Source of the DNA: Hysterium pulicare CBS 123377
Lineage: Eukaryota > Ascomycota > Dothideomycetes > Hysteriales > Hysteriaceae
Reading direction: 5' to 3'
Assembly: GCA_000467715.1 (NCBI GenBank)
Contig: AJFK01000977.1
Span: forward strand, 122,027-186,026
Length of the DNA stretch: 64,000 bases
Under the pieces are notes generated by a model. It did no database searches. It had not been told where the DNA came from and was given only the letters and a program-made list of their open reading frames with translations. A program made the position numbers and the translations under genes. The stretch's first letter is position 1, and each line of letters starts with the position of its first letter. Below are positions 20,894 through 32,021 of this stretch, piece after piece.

Positions 20894-23402
20894 TTTCGCT
20901 GGTGCTGACCGCTTTGCAAGCTCCAATTGTCAATACGAAGAGGTGCTCTTGAACAGAAAAGCTCAACAGGCATTGAAAGTCACAAGAGTACTTATCAACA
21001 GGCAATCTAATCCTACCTAATCAGCAACTCCAAAGGCTGAAAAGCCTTCTCGCTATCACAGTGCAGGTATGGACCGAGACGAACTCCTGAATACACGGCA
21101 GCATCCTGATTTCTCGCCCAACCCAGTCATTCAATGCAAGAGATGGTAGATCTTTTTCTTGGCCGAGCATGGTATGTGTGGTCTGTTCACTGAAAGCTGA
21201 TGTGTTTTGATAGGCATCTAGTAGCGAAAGATTTGGTAGGTAACCACTCCCATTCTCAGACGTCTCCTGTATTTGCAAAATTCATCTCTATTCTTGCAAT
21301 GCTATTCCATAATAGGTTAATACAACGGAGTACGTATAGGTCAAATCATAGTGAACGTCAATGCACAGTCTGGGTTCAGCTAGTGAACCAGTGGCTCGCT
21401 CCCTTCCGAGGATTCGGATGCGGGAAGGCTTCCCCCCGTCAACCGTAAGAACTTGAAATCGTCACCAGTCCGAGCGGCGAGATCCAATAACACAACCCAT
21501 AGGAAAACCTGGTAGAACGCTTGGACGTTTTACCATAGATATGTACCAGGTACCACTTCCTCAGGATCCTGAGGGATCCATAGCCCCAGCCAAAGTCGTA
21601 CTAAAATGTCGCAGGAACGGGAGGTGGCGCAAAACTCGGTCCGCACGCGGGGGGAGAACGGAGGTGATGATACGTACTCTTCCACTCAGGATTGGCTTGA
21701 TGACAACGGCTCGCTTGGGGAGCGGGGAAGCTGGGTCGGGATGCTGCGAAGCTATATGATGGTGAAAGGTGGCTTGAAGACTGAAGCCTCATATCAGAAA
21801 CGAGCCGAGAACGAATTTGTCTACGTCCAAGTCCAAGGGGACTTACATGGAGTATGGAACATGGAGTTTGTATTGCATGTGCTTTTGCACGCTGTTCTCT
21901 GAATGATAACTAAAAAGGCGAACATTCAACCATAAGGGGAGGACCTGCCTGTTGGAGGAGGATGTGCTGATTATATATGCTCCCCGACTATACGCAACAC
22001 TGCCAATATGACGATCCTACCTTGTCCATAAGCATTGCTCTCGCCAATCCTACAAGATTGAAGCTGACGCTCCTTTCCGATCTGCAGAATCCATGGCGCA
22101 TGGCCCGCAACTTTCAAGGAGCAGTTGAAGCATGAAACGCCGTCAGCACTTCCGGACATTGCTCGACAATAATGCCTTAGTGAGACTCTCTCCTAATTCT
22201 TAGCTGGGTGGCCGACAGCTGCGTCAGACTTACGTGCAAACTTCTTCGCCACTACAACGGCAGCGAAGATCTAATAATATTAGGGTGATGTTCATGATTC
22301 CAGCATGTCTTGGAATTGACGGCCATCATCAACATACGCTTTGCTTCCGAGGCTGTTCCTCTCTGCAACCTCCCGATCTCGGACGTCTTGGCTTTGTATT
22401 TCGGTATCTGCGCATGTACATTGTAGATCGCATGCATCCTTCGAAATGATTCTTCCATTGCTTTTTAAGAGCTGGGCTCTTTAGAGTTTCGTGATGGTAA
22501 CGAAATGGGTCATTTGATGAGCCCCATAACAAAGTTCTGCGCCATCGTAGAGTGTTTCACGCAAACAATAAGCAGAGTCTGTCGACAGCATCACGGTATT
22601 GTGGTAGCAGAAGTTGGAACCCCAGGTTATTCCAAGTTTTAGCCTGCGGGGAAGCGGCAGGAACGGCCCATTTCCGACTAGTGAAGCTTAAAGGTGACTT
22701 TGCTCACACCTCGCCACCACCACCCCAACGATTTCTCATAGGCGCTGCAGCCTTGGGTCGGTTCGGTATCTGCAACTCTTTTCATTCTGCCCTGGTTGTC
22801 ATTCCGAAGACACGGATCCTACAAATCCTGCAGCCACGTTCTGGGATTGAAGCGAGATGTCAGTACCTCAACCATGAGCTAACACGTGGGAGACCCTTCG
22901 CAGCAAATAGAAATATACGAAGTGTTTTCCGACTTGTATTCGTTCCTGCAGCGGCACTTGGATCTGTTTGGAACGTCTCCGCACCTGCCATTCTCGTATG
23001 GCACTGTCATCAACTCATGGATGTGCACGGCTATAAACTCTTCTGGCAAAGTTAGCTGGCCTGAGTAGGCTGTAAGAAAGATTTACTGAAGAGAAAGAAG
23101 AGGAAAGAGAAAACCTCGCATGCGAGTCCAGTCCAGCCCTTCTAATCAGCCTTACGATCCATGTTCATTGCGGCACAGTTTTTATACAGCAAACATGCCC
23201 AAAGATGCGGCTAAATGACCAATCTTATTGAAAAGGAGGCGCCATGTATGGACTCTACCAAATATGATTCGATATGGATTATGGTCGCCCCGCAATCCTT
23301 CCGGCAGATGGTACAGGGTATGTACAAAAATAAATACTACTTCACAAGCACGTTTGCAAGTACTGCGTGCGGTTGCTCACAGTCCTTCGTTTCTCCGTCA
23401 CC
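20894..23402. other. Long non-genic stretch upstream of the GMC oxidoreductase gene
   Basis: About 2.5 kb without a supported gene. Frames at 21021-21278 (minus), 21606-21902 (plus) and 22552-23055 (plus, non-ATG start) have no recognisable domains or splice continuation. The last few hundred bases should hold the oxidoreductase promoter. Confidence 0.45.
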
Positions 23403-25331
23403 ATGGCTTCAACCTTATTCCGTTCTCCTCGTTTTCTTTCTATTGCTCAATTGTTAAGCTTTTTGGTGGCTTCCGTCGCCTCATTGCCTAGCAATGGTGC
23501 GCAAGAGCGTCGAGATGCTAACTTCGACGGGAAAACTTACGACTATGTCATTGTTGGTGGTGGAACTAGTGGGTTGGTCGTTGCCAATCGTCTAACTGAG
23601 GACCCCGACAGTAGGTTTTCTCTATTTGGTTTTTCCAATGCATAAATACTCACAATTAGTCCAGCTTCCGTGCTTGTCATCGAACATGGATATATTGACA
23701 CTGGCATCGCAACTTGGCTTCCCTATGCTGCGAATTCACTGAATTCAGCCGACCTGTGGCCAATCGTCTCAGCCCCTCAAACATACCTCGACAACCACAC
23801 TTTTTCAGTATCTGTGGGCTCGGTCGTAGGTGGAGGATCGGTCGTGAACGGTATGGAGTATGACCGAGGTGCAGTGAACGATTATGATGTTTGGGAGCAG
23901 TTGGGCAATGACGGTTGGGGCTGGGATGGACTATTCCCATATTTCAAAAAAAGTACTACATTTACTCCGCCCGAAGCCTCGTTGGTAAAAGACTTTGGCA
24001 TTACTTATGATTCATCTGCATTCGGAACACAGGGGCCTCTACAAGTGAGCTACCCAAGGTTCCAATACCCAGACATCAAGACCTTATGGAAATCCTGGAG
24101 GCAACAGGGTGTACCATTACCCAAGGAAGGCGCCTCTGGAGATGCGATTGGCGCCTTCTGGACTCCAAACACCATCAACCCTAGCAACGAAACTAGGTCT
24201 CATGCACGAACTGCATACTACGACCCAGTTTCCGGACGTCCAAACTTGCATCTTGTAACTGGCCAGACTGTCAATGAGATTCTTCTTGATGGCCTCCGCG
24301 CTAAGGGCGTGCGGGTGACTTCTCGAGCGGATAACAGCACAGCTCAGGCGTACGCGTCCAAGGAGATCGTCCTCGCTGCTGGTGCAATATTTACCCCTCA
24401 GTTGCTTCAGCTGAGCGGTATCGGTCCCAAGGCCGTTCTGGAGGCTGCGGGTGTCAAGGTCAAGAAGGATATGATTGCGGTAGGGGCCAACTTCCAGGAC
24501 CATCCGGCGGCCTACATGACTTACAATTTAACTCTATCCTTTCCCAACCCTCTCTCCACAGGAAGCAATGCCACCTACAACGCAACGGTCTGGCAACAAT
24601 ATCTAACAAGTCGGACTGGGCCCTACACCATGGCACGCGGTAACAGCGCCGCCTTTCTCTCCCTACCGCAGATCACGTCTTCGTGGAAATCGATAGTGAA
24701 GAACATTCGCTCGCAAAACGCTAGCAACTACCTCCCCGCTATCTACCAAGACAAAACACTTCTCCGAGGCTTTCAAGCCCAGCGCGAGCTCCTAGCGAAA
24801 GAATTTTCCGGCAACGACTCATCCATTGCTGAATACCCTATCCTAGCATGGGGCCATACAACCGCATCTCTTCAAAAGCCACTTTCCCGAGGAACCATCA
24901 CGCTCGATCCGGCAAATCCCACTGGCCAGCCAATAGTGCAATACAACACCCTTCAGAATCCCGTCGATTCCGCCGTCATTGCCGCTATGGTGCGCTTCAA
25001 CCGCGCTCACTGGTCAGAGTCCTCTCTCGCCTCCCTCTCACCCGTCGAAAATGCACCAGGGGCACAGTACCAAACCGACGACGAGATCATCGCGGCTATG
25101 AACAAGCAAGGAATCCTCAGCCCGAGTTTCGCGCATCCGTCGGGCGCTTGCGCAATGATGCCGGAGCATCTGGGAGGCTGCGTGAGCTCAGAGCTGCTGG
25201 TCTATGGGATGCAAAAACTCTCGGTTGTGGATGCGAGTATTATGCCGTTGATTCCGGGGACGCATTTGCAGGCTACTGTTTATGCGGTTGCGGAGAAGGC
25301 GGCTGATCTTATCAAGGCGCGGAATAGGTGA
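23403..25331 (+). CDS. Secreted GMC oxidoreductase (glucose/aryl-alcohol oxidase family)
   Basis: Two exons, 23403-23610 and 23665-25331; 624 aa. The ATG at 23403 has context CACCATGG and begins a signal peptide (SIAQLLSFLVASVASLPS). YDYVIVGGGTSGLVVANRL is the FAD-binding site. GSVVGGGSVVNGM is GMC signature 1, and GAIFTPQLLQLSGIG is signature 2. The C-terminal HPSGACAM carries the catalytic His, and GTHLQATVYAVAEKAADLI the second His. It probably oxidises an alcohol or sugar to an aldehyde or lactone, releasing peroxide outside the cell. The exact substrate cannot be read. Several N-glycosylation sites (e.g. NATYNATV) support secretion. Confidence 0.94.
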
Positions 25332-25786
25332 TAATTTAGGGAATGTGGCTTGTGTAAATATGCTCAGTAAAGGTCAGCCTTCTATAATACATATTTTTGA
25401 ATTTGAACACTATTGTGTTTCGACCCATCTGTCGACGTCAAGGTGGGATTTTGTTTCAGTCGTCCCCGCAAATGGCACACCATTGCAACTGTAGAATGAC
25501 GTGACTCAAAGTGTGTGAATCGATATTGTCATCAGCGATGCGCTCTAGCTGAACCGTGGTTGTAGTCTCAGAGCCAACCGAAAATGCGCAATCGAGTCGA
25601 GTCACAGCTGCACAGCCACCACAGCCATATACGACCACCATTCAGGTATTTCCTGATGATAAGTTAGTAGTCATAATAAAACGCGGCTCCCGGACTTTCC
25701 ATCTCTGGCTCTTCTTCCATAACTCAACATTTCACTACTCGATTTTCTTGAATATCTATTTTCGTGCATTATCCACTACATCCGCC
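25332..25786. other. Intergenic between GMC oxidoreductase and NADAR genes
   Basis: About 455 bp; no gene. It contains the 3' end of the oxidoreductase transcript and the promoter of the NADAR gene. Confidence 0.5.
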
Positions 25787-26560
25787 ATGGCACCTCAAAC
25801 CCGCAGCACCAATCTCAAAGCCGTGAAACCATCTAAACCCCACCCAAACCCACGACCCAACAAAAAGAAGACTTCAGCAAAAAAGACCTCCGCATCCGCA
25901 TCCGCATCAACATCCACAATGTCCCCTCGGCCCCAACCCGAAGATCCCGTTTTCTTCTGGCGCGAATACAACCACCCCCACGCCTTCCTATCCCAATGGT
26001 ATTCGAGTCCCTTCTCCCGTGAAGGGTCTACGTATCAAACAGCCGAGATGTGGATGATGGTTTCGAAGGCTAGATTATTTGGGGATGAGGAAGTAGCGCA
26101 GATGATGCTCGAGTCGGAGGATCCGAAGGAATCTAAGAAGTTGGGGAGGCTGGTTAAGGGATTTGAGGAAGGGGTGTGGAATGCGCGTGAGTCTGTCTTG
26201 CTTATTGAGTTTTGAGCTTTGGGTCAGATGCAGTAGATGGAGACTTAGCGTGCTGACTTGAGGTAGACAAAATGCGGATTGTGGAAGAGGGGAATTGGCT
26301 TAAGTTTACTGAGAGTGAGGAAGCGGAGGAACTGCAAAAGCTGTTGTTGGAGACTGGGGATAGGGAAATAATTGAGGTGAGCTGTTACTGAAGTAACAGT
26401 GATGCACGACGGATGCTGACGGTTTGAATAGGCTTCGCCGTTCGATAAGATTTGGGGTATTGGCTTCTCAGAGAATAATGCGGAGAAGAATCGACATAAG
26501 TGGGGCAAGAATCTTTTGGGCATAGCGTTAATGGCGGTTAGGAGGAGGCTTAGGGAGTAG
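25787..26560 (+). CDS. NADAR-domain (YbiA-like) protein
   Basis: Exons 25787-26186, 26267-26376 and 26432-26560; 212 aa. A basic, Lys/Ser/Ala-rich tail of about 45 residues precedes the NADAR (DUF1768) domain. Its motifs are FFWREYNHPHAFLSQWY, the catalytic-region TYQTAEMWMM, WNAHKMRIV and WGIGFSENN...HKWGKNLLGIAL. The start ATG has the context GCCATGG. Bacterial and plant homologues are N-glycosidases acting on riboflavin-pathway intermediates, and other NADAR proteins act on ADP-ribosylated substrates. The basic tail could direct it to nucleus or mitochondrion (inference). All introns are GT-AG. Confidence 0.92.
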
Positions 26561-26762
26561 AAGGACGAGAAGAATGAATGATTGCAAGGGAGAAAGGATT
26601 GATGTGTGAGTATGGGATGTGTTAGTAGAGCGAAGTGATTGCACGAGCACTCAGATTCATTGCATAAGTGGCCCGCAACCATCTGAACTAGTTGACAAGA
26701 ATATCCCTTGTCCTGGCATGGTCCAACTGTTGGAAACCATATAGGAGAATATCATCCAGTAT

Positions 26763-27809
26763 CTATTGCTCAGCACTCGTGCTCTGTTGGGGAAGACAAA
26801 GGTTATCCGGTTTGAGATGGTCCGAAAGATGTTCCATGTCCAAAGTCGCCAATGTTTCTGCCATCAGTCTTTCCTCCACGGATATTCTATTCTGATTGTC
26901 TTTAATCCATTTCGACAGCCTTTTCTGACGGGCTCGGATTTTTATTCTCGGATATAATTTTGGATCACCGAAATAGTTTCGTCGGGCGTTGCTCAGCACG
27001 ATATTCTGGAAACAGTCACCCTCTGCCATCGTTGTATTCTGTATCCAGTGAAGTCCTTTTGGATCATAAATCTTCTTATACAGACCTGCGAGCTTTTGAG
27101 AAACCGGCGCAACGTTTTCTCCGTACAGACCTGTAAGCTTTTGAGAAGCTCGTGCAACGTATTCTCGTTCGCGGAAAAAGTTTGTGTACATGGCTTTCCA
27201 GTCTAAAGATATTTCGCGTCTCTCATAGTCGACTTGTAGATCTGGCAGCTCAGTATCGTTCGTGTCATGGTAAACTTTGATGCAATATGGAGGCCTGTCC
27301 CCGCGTCCCATGCTTTTTTTGTCGAATCCTTCAATTCTAGCGGAGTGTGCGCTTTCCTCGAACTTTACAAGCCATGGAGTGTTCTCGCGCACGATATTCT
27401 CGGTCGTCTCATCACATACCCAATCAAGAGAGGGCCTTCCAGTATCCTCATGATATCGACGTATGAATGACGTCCACTCTTCTAATGTGCCCGGTGTAGA
27501 TCTCTGGTCATCAGCTACCTTGAAAGCGCGCTGTTGGAAGTATGCTCGATGTTTGTCCTCAGCGAAGCGGTCGAATACCATGGGTATGGCCCTCAACAAA
27601 GACGGCTTATCCAAGCTGACATAGTATAAAGCGATAAATGTATTCTTGATATGACTGTCCCTAAATATCATGTCGACACAATCGCGGAGGAAGCGAGAGA
27701 CCTGACGACACGTAGACCAGAGGTAATTGGGTCCCCGTATGTGCTTCAGGATATGGACCCAGATCTCTGGGGGAAGAGAAGCGCATCGTTGCTCTACGAG
27801 AGTGGGCAT
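26763..27809 (-). CDS. F-box-like protein of unknown function
   Basis: Single exon, 348 aa from the ATG at 27809; the frame is open a further 43 codons upstream, but the F-box begins immediately after this Met. CASLPPEIWVHILKHI plus the following WSTCRQVSRFLRDCVDMIF fits a fungal F-box, the Skp1-binding motif of SCF ubiquitin ligases. The rest is hydrophilic with no repeat domain I recognise. Two adjacent 15-residue units (EYVARASQKLTGLYG and ENVAPVSQKLAGLYK) reflect a 45-bp tandem duplication. Its 3' end faces the NADAR gene. Confidence 0.7.
   Translation of the reverse strand: MPTLVEQRCASLPPEIWVHILKHIRGPNYLWSTCRQVSRFLRDCVDMIFRDSHIKNTFIALYYVSLDKPSLLRAIPMVFDRFAEDKHRAYFQQRAFKVADDQRSTPGTLEEWTSFIRRYHEDTGRPSLDWVCDETTENIVRENTPWLVKFEESAHSARIEGFDKKSMGRGDRPPYCIKVYHDTNDTELPDLQVDYERREISLDWKAMYTNFFREREYVARASQKLTGLYGENVAPVSQKLAGLYKKIYDPKGLHWIQNTTMAEGDCFQNIVLSNARRNYFGDPKLYPRIKIRARQKRLSKWIKDNQNRISVEERLMAETLATLDMEHLSDHLKPDNLCLPQQSTSAEQ
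27076..27166. repeat. 45-bp tandem duplication inside the F-box gene
   Basis: Two consecutive 45-bp units, each starting TACAGACCTG on the plus strand, about 80% identical, encode two in-frame 15-residue units. The length is a multiple of three, so the frame is kept. Confidence 0.8.
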
Positions 27810-28077
27810 GCTGAATGCCAGTTGGTGTTGAGAGGACGCGATGGAGATGAATGTGATGGTCTGGGGAGGAAACTCAATTCCGAGGTGTTGAAGAAGGATT
27901 GCTGCCCCTGCGCGCCTAAACCAATCATGTCTAAGCAAGCGTGGAGCAAAGGCGGAGGCGAGTGCACGTGTTAGCCATTGTCCATCTCATTTTCTTAAAT
28001 GAACTTCATTCACGGACACGACATGAATACGCCAACTATACCTCCAGCAGCATATCGCAACCTTCTTACTACCCACC

Positions 28078-30313
28078 ATGTCGACTATGATCACTTTTGC
28101 TGCCAACAACGAGTTCTTCCGGAAGCGGAAACGTACGTCGTGCTCCCACAAGCCAGCATGAATCATAGCAGCTAAAATTTTCACCCAGGAGTTCATCGCG
28201 CTTGCGAATCTTGCAAGAAGCGCAGGGTATGAGTTTAACATGCCGGATTTGTTGTCGTTGTTCTGATATCAAGACAGAAGCGATGTAGTCATACTTTTGA
28301 TGAAGATGCAGACACCGGAAGCTCTACCAAAAGTGGACATTCCGGTGCAGGACATCCTACCTCTGATCCAAGCAGCTATCAATCACCTCCTTTTATGGAC
28401 CCAAGGGCTCAACGACCAGTACCCCAAAGGCATGGATCTAGGGACTCGCCGTTGACGCCTCAAAGCCCGATGGATGATCCTCGTGAGAAAACACCTCCGA
28501 ATTTCCTAGGCTATCTCAACCCTGAGGCTGTTCTGAGAGAACAGGTCCACGAGCGAGGGAAAAACGCCGTTAATCATCCCGTTCTTCCGCCGGTCGGGCA
28601 ATGGATCCAAGACAGACAGGATGAGAGTGATGCGAATATAGGTCGTCACCCTGGGCCTGCTAGTACTCCACTAAATGCCAGCAGTCCTCAGTCTTCTCAG
28701 CCAGCTGCTGTTCAGAGAACTCATCAAGCCTATCTAGATGCAGTGGGCGTCTCTATATTACCCCCACGGGAGCATCAGGATGCGCTCCTTCGGATTTACT
28801 TCACCTACGTTCAGCCTCTCCTGCCTATAGTCGACAAGCACCTGTTCCGAGCCCGATTTGCGCAAAGAACAGAGCCCTGCATGCTAATGCAAGCAATCTG
28901 TATTGTTGCATCAAAACATGCGGATGCAGGGCCTCATTTGTATCTCCCGGACGAACCACGGCTACTCAGTCCTCGCGAGTTTTCTCAGAGACTGTACAAT
29001 TCCGTTATTGCTGGCATCGAAGCGAAACTGGAGAAGAACCGCATCGTACTGATTCAAGTTTTGGCTTTGATTTCTCTTCATTGCGAGGGTCCGGATGGAG
29101 CAGAGCAAGCGTCTATGCATCTTGCGCAAGCCATACATCATGGGCATACGTTTGGGCTCCAATTCGGACATCAGTGGAAGCACTCAAGGACAGATTCTCT
29201 AGAAAACCTGGAGGATCTTTTCTGGTGCCTATGGAGTCTCGACAAAATCAACGCTTGCATCAATGGGAGACCCCTGATTATGCACGACCGGGACAATAGC
29301 CTCACCAAACTTCCATCCGATCCCGAAAAGAGACAGAGTCCGTTTGGAGTGTGGCTTCAGATAGCAGAGATGCTTGACAAGGTCATTGACTACTATCGGC
29401 CTGGGAGGTCGGTAGAAGAGACTGGATGGGAAGATGATTTCTTAGGATTCGAGGAGATGGTTGGTGATGGGGAGGATAAATTGGAGGGCCCATTCATAAG
29501 TATGGATCTGCTTTTTCTTCTGTTTTGTACACTTCACTAACTAAAATAGCCCTCCTCTCCATATTCCACCATACAATGTGCATGGCTTCCCATAAGTCGC
29601 TTTCGATCAATGATCCAGTTAGGTCTACTCCTTCATATGTCCGTCAGAGTCTATCAGCGACACGAGTCATCGCCATCCTCAACACAGAACCTCCGGAGAA
29701 GTTGCCACCTTTACCTATCATTCCATACGCCCTATCTATGGCTCTGTCCGTAGTGTACAGACACTTCCGCCAACGCAGGCTCAAGATGCACAGAAACCGT
29801 GCAAAAGAGGAGCTGAAGCAATGTGTTTTACTTCTCGATCGACTCCGTTCGGCGTGGTGGTCGGCTGGAGCAATGGCAGATTTGGGTACTGCTGTACTCA
29901 ATAACGCAGACCGAAACACTAGACCGACCAACACGCCAGCAGCTGATAACAATAACCTACAGTCGGCTTCCGTAGCCGCGACTCCCGCTCCAACAGGATC
30001 GCAATGGCAGCAAATGACACTCGATAGTGCGATTGACCCACGTCTTCAGGCAGCTCAACCAGCTACACCGATCACAAACCTCCTGGACTCTATGCCTACT
30101 CCAGGGCAGCATCCGACAAGCAGTGAGCGTGCTGAAAGAGGACCGCTGCCAGATTTCGATTTCACGGAAGCTTCTCCAGATTGGCTCAACTTTGACACGG
30201 CGTTTGAAAACTTTGATACCCTACTTGGAAGTTCTGGTGCTGATCTTTCGAACGAGCTTTTCAAGCCATTTAATTATGAAGGACTCGAATACCTCGATTC
30301 GGCGCCCGGATGA
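28078..30313 (+). CDS. Fungal-specific transcription factor with an incomplete zinc cluster
   Basis: Exons 28078-28132, 28189-28226, 28278-29499 and 29550-30313; 692 aa. Splicing the first three exons gives RKRKRVHRACESCKKRRKRC, i.e. the first half (C-x2-C-x6-C) of a Zn2Cys6 cluster behind a basic stretch. The following SHTFDEDADTG has no further cysteines, so the second cysteine triad is missing. Residues from roughly 70 on include FLGYLNPEAVLREQ. The fungal middle homology domain follows (YFTYVQPLLPIVDKHLF, CIVASKHA, FWCLWSLDKINACINGRP). The C-terminus is acidic and Gln/Pro-rich. It is likely a nuclear regulator; target genes unknown. It lies head-to-head with the F-box gene (268 bp between start codons). 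Confidence 0.88.
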
Positions 30314-30710
30314 TGCGGGCCGAGGGTCGTTGTTCCGAGTAAAAGCATGTTTAGTAGCACATGACGGGTGTACGATATGGACCGTACATTTGTGGCGTTT
30401 TGGTTATTAAACTGGCGTCTCAGTAAATTAAGGCACGGAATCGCTCTTGATTAACCTAGGCGAATCTGGAAGGTTTGATTCTGGCATTCTGCATCTTGGT
30501 TTCTTTCACTTCAATGATCCAAGTGCTTCTCGACGGACAAGGTCATGATCAATATTTCATGACGACTGCTGAAATTCATGTATTTAGTTTACACGCGAGC
30601 TATGCAGTATATATGCCAGGTTTCTTGAATGCTCCAAGTAGATTGAAAACAAGCCAACACTTTTATGGGACCAATCAGATGCTTTTGAATTATGAAAAAT
30701 ATGATCAACT
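30314..30710. other. Convergent intergenic region
   Basis: About 400 bp between the 3' ends of the transcription-factor gene and the membrane-protein gene; no gene seen. Confidence 0.5.
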
Positions 30711-32021
30711 TCATTCCGTCCCTTTTCCGCCCTTCACCTCTTTATTCACCTCGACAACATACTTTCCTAAAGATTCATACCACTGAATCACACTCCCAAT
30801 CAAAAAAGCCCAACTGCCCCAAAATGTACTCAAGCTGGCCTGATACTGCGCCCAACTCGCACTATCATATCCAAAGCAAGGACAAAGCGTAAACCCCAAC
30901 CCGCCAATCAGGTTCCAGAATCCGATATGCCAGCCAAGGGTGCCGAGCGCGGGTTTCCACCAGCGCTCCTGCGTCTCCAACATGAAGAGCAATCCAGAAA
31001 TTACAAAGCCAGATCCGCCGATCACTTGCGGCGTCCAGTAGAAAATAATGGTTACGGTCGAGGACATATGATCGTATATTCCGGGAAGCGCAGTAAAGCC
31101 GGATACCCAGAAGATTGTCGCAGCTAGGAGTTGGGTTAGGGAGGCTAGGAAGCCGAGTTCATGGAAGTACTTTTCGCGAAGGTCCGTAGAGGTAGGGAAC
31201 CAAATCCAGGATTTCGATTTGGAGGACTCAGGGTCAGGGGAGGTGGGATGGGACGTCCCCTTTCCGACTAGGTTTCCTTTGTTGAGATGGTGGTGTGTAC
31301 AAGCCTCATTTTCGGGTCGTAGTCTTAACTCGGTGCTCTTCTCGCCACCGTGAGGGGAGAGAGCTCGTTCAATGGCCCACCCGAAACATCCTGTTCGGTT
31401 CTCGTTCACGGCTTCTGCCAACAGGAGAAATGATCCGATTTCGAAGATTGTGGCGCCGATGAAAGCGGTTATGCCCCCGCCGTATAATATCTCGGTGTTG
31501 AATTCTGTTGCTGGTCGGACGAGAGGGAGGAATACGAAGAAGGCATTTATGCACCATACTACGCTGCCCAGAGTGAAGATTGTGGCGACATCATAGGAGA
31601 CGTCCCACACGGGGAATACGGTGAGCATGCGTAGTATCCCGCGCACTACTTCTCGGAGTGAGTTTGTGGGTTTGGGAACTATATAGTGCGAGTCTTTGGT
31701 GGACGTGGATGGATTTACGGAGATGGCGTGGCGGCCTTTACGATTGTTGCGCGAGGACCACTTGTACGATACTGAGGATGCGGAGATTTCATCTTTGGAA
31801 GGTTCTTGTGGTTCAGTGGATGTGTCTTGGGGGTTCTCTTCATCGGAACGCGAGGGGTGTAATTCATGGTGTTTGGTGTGGTTAGGGGCGGGTTGGAAGT
31901 GTGCGGTGGTGGGATTGAGAAAGGAGAAGGGACCGGTGACGCGATTAGGGTCGAGGTGGAGGGAGGCGTGGTCGCGCAGCGGGTGGTGCGAAGGGTGGAA
32001 AGCTTGGTTTCTGTGAGGCAT
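30711..32021 (-). CDS. Conserved fungal integral membrane protein, unknown function
   Basis: Single exon, 436 aa. The first 130 residues are hydrophilic (His, Pro, Ser, Glu-rich) and probably cytosolic. Hydrophobic segments follow: TIFTLGSVVWCINAFFVFL, GITAFIGATIFEIGSFLLLA, a stretch at LTQLLAATIFWVSG, WTPQVIGGSGFVISGLLFML, HIGFWNLIGGLGFTL and a last one at STFWGSWAFLIGSVIQWY, giving about six or seven helices. I do not recognise a catalytic motif. The arrangement resembles a widespread but uncharacterised fungal membrane protein family. Confidence 0.8.
   Translation of the reverse strand: MPHRNQAFHPSHHPLRDHASLHLDPNRVTGPFSFLNPTTAHFQPAPNHTKHHELHPSRSDEENPQDTSTEPQEPSKDEISASSVSYKWSSRNNRKGRHAISVNPSTSTKDSHYIVPKPTNSLREVVRGILRMLTVFPVWDVSYDVATIFTLGSVVWCINAFFVFLPLVRPATEFNTEILYGGGITAFIGATIFEIGSFLLLAEAVNENRTGCFGWAIERALSPHGGEKSTELRLRPENEACTHHHLNKGNLVGKGTSHPTSPDPESSKSKSWIWFPTSTDLREKYFHELGFLASLTQLLAATIFWVSGFTALPGIYDHMSSTVTIIFYWTPQVIGGSGFVISGLLFMLETQERWWKPALGTLGWHIGFWNLIGGLGFTLCPCFGYDSASWAQYQASLSTFWGSWAFLIGSVIQWYESLGKYVVEVNKEVKGGKGTE

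Noticed and set aside
22552-23055. 167-codon frame upstream of the GMC gene
   Set aside because: Begins with a non-ATG codon; contains no domain and no introns joining it to other coding DNA.
27810-27938. Longer start for the F-box gene (43 extra codons)
   Set aside because: The extension is not F-box-like, and the Met at 27809 directly precedes the domain.
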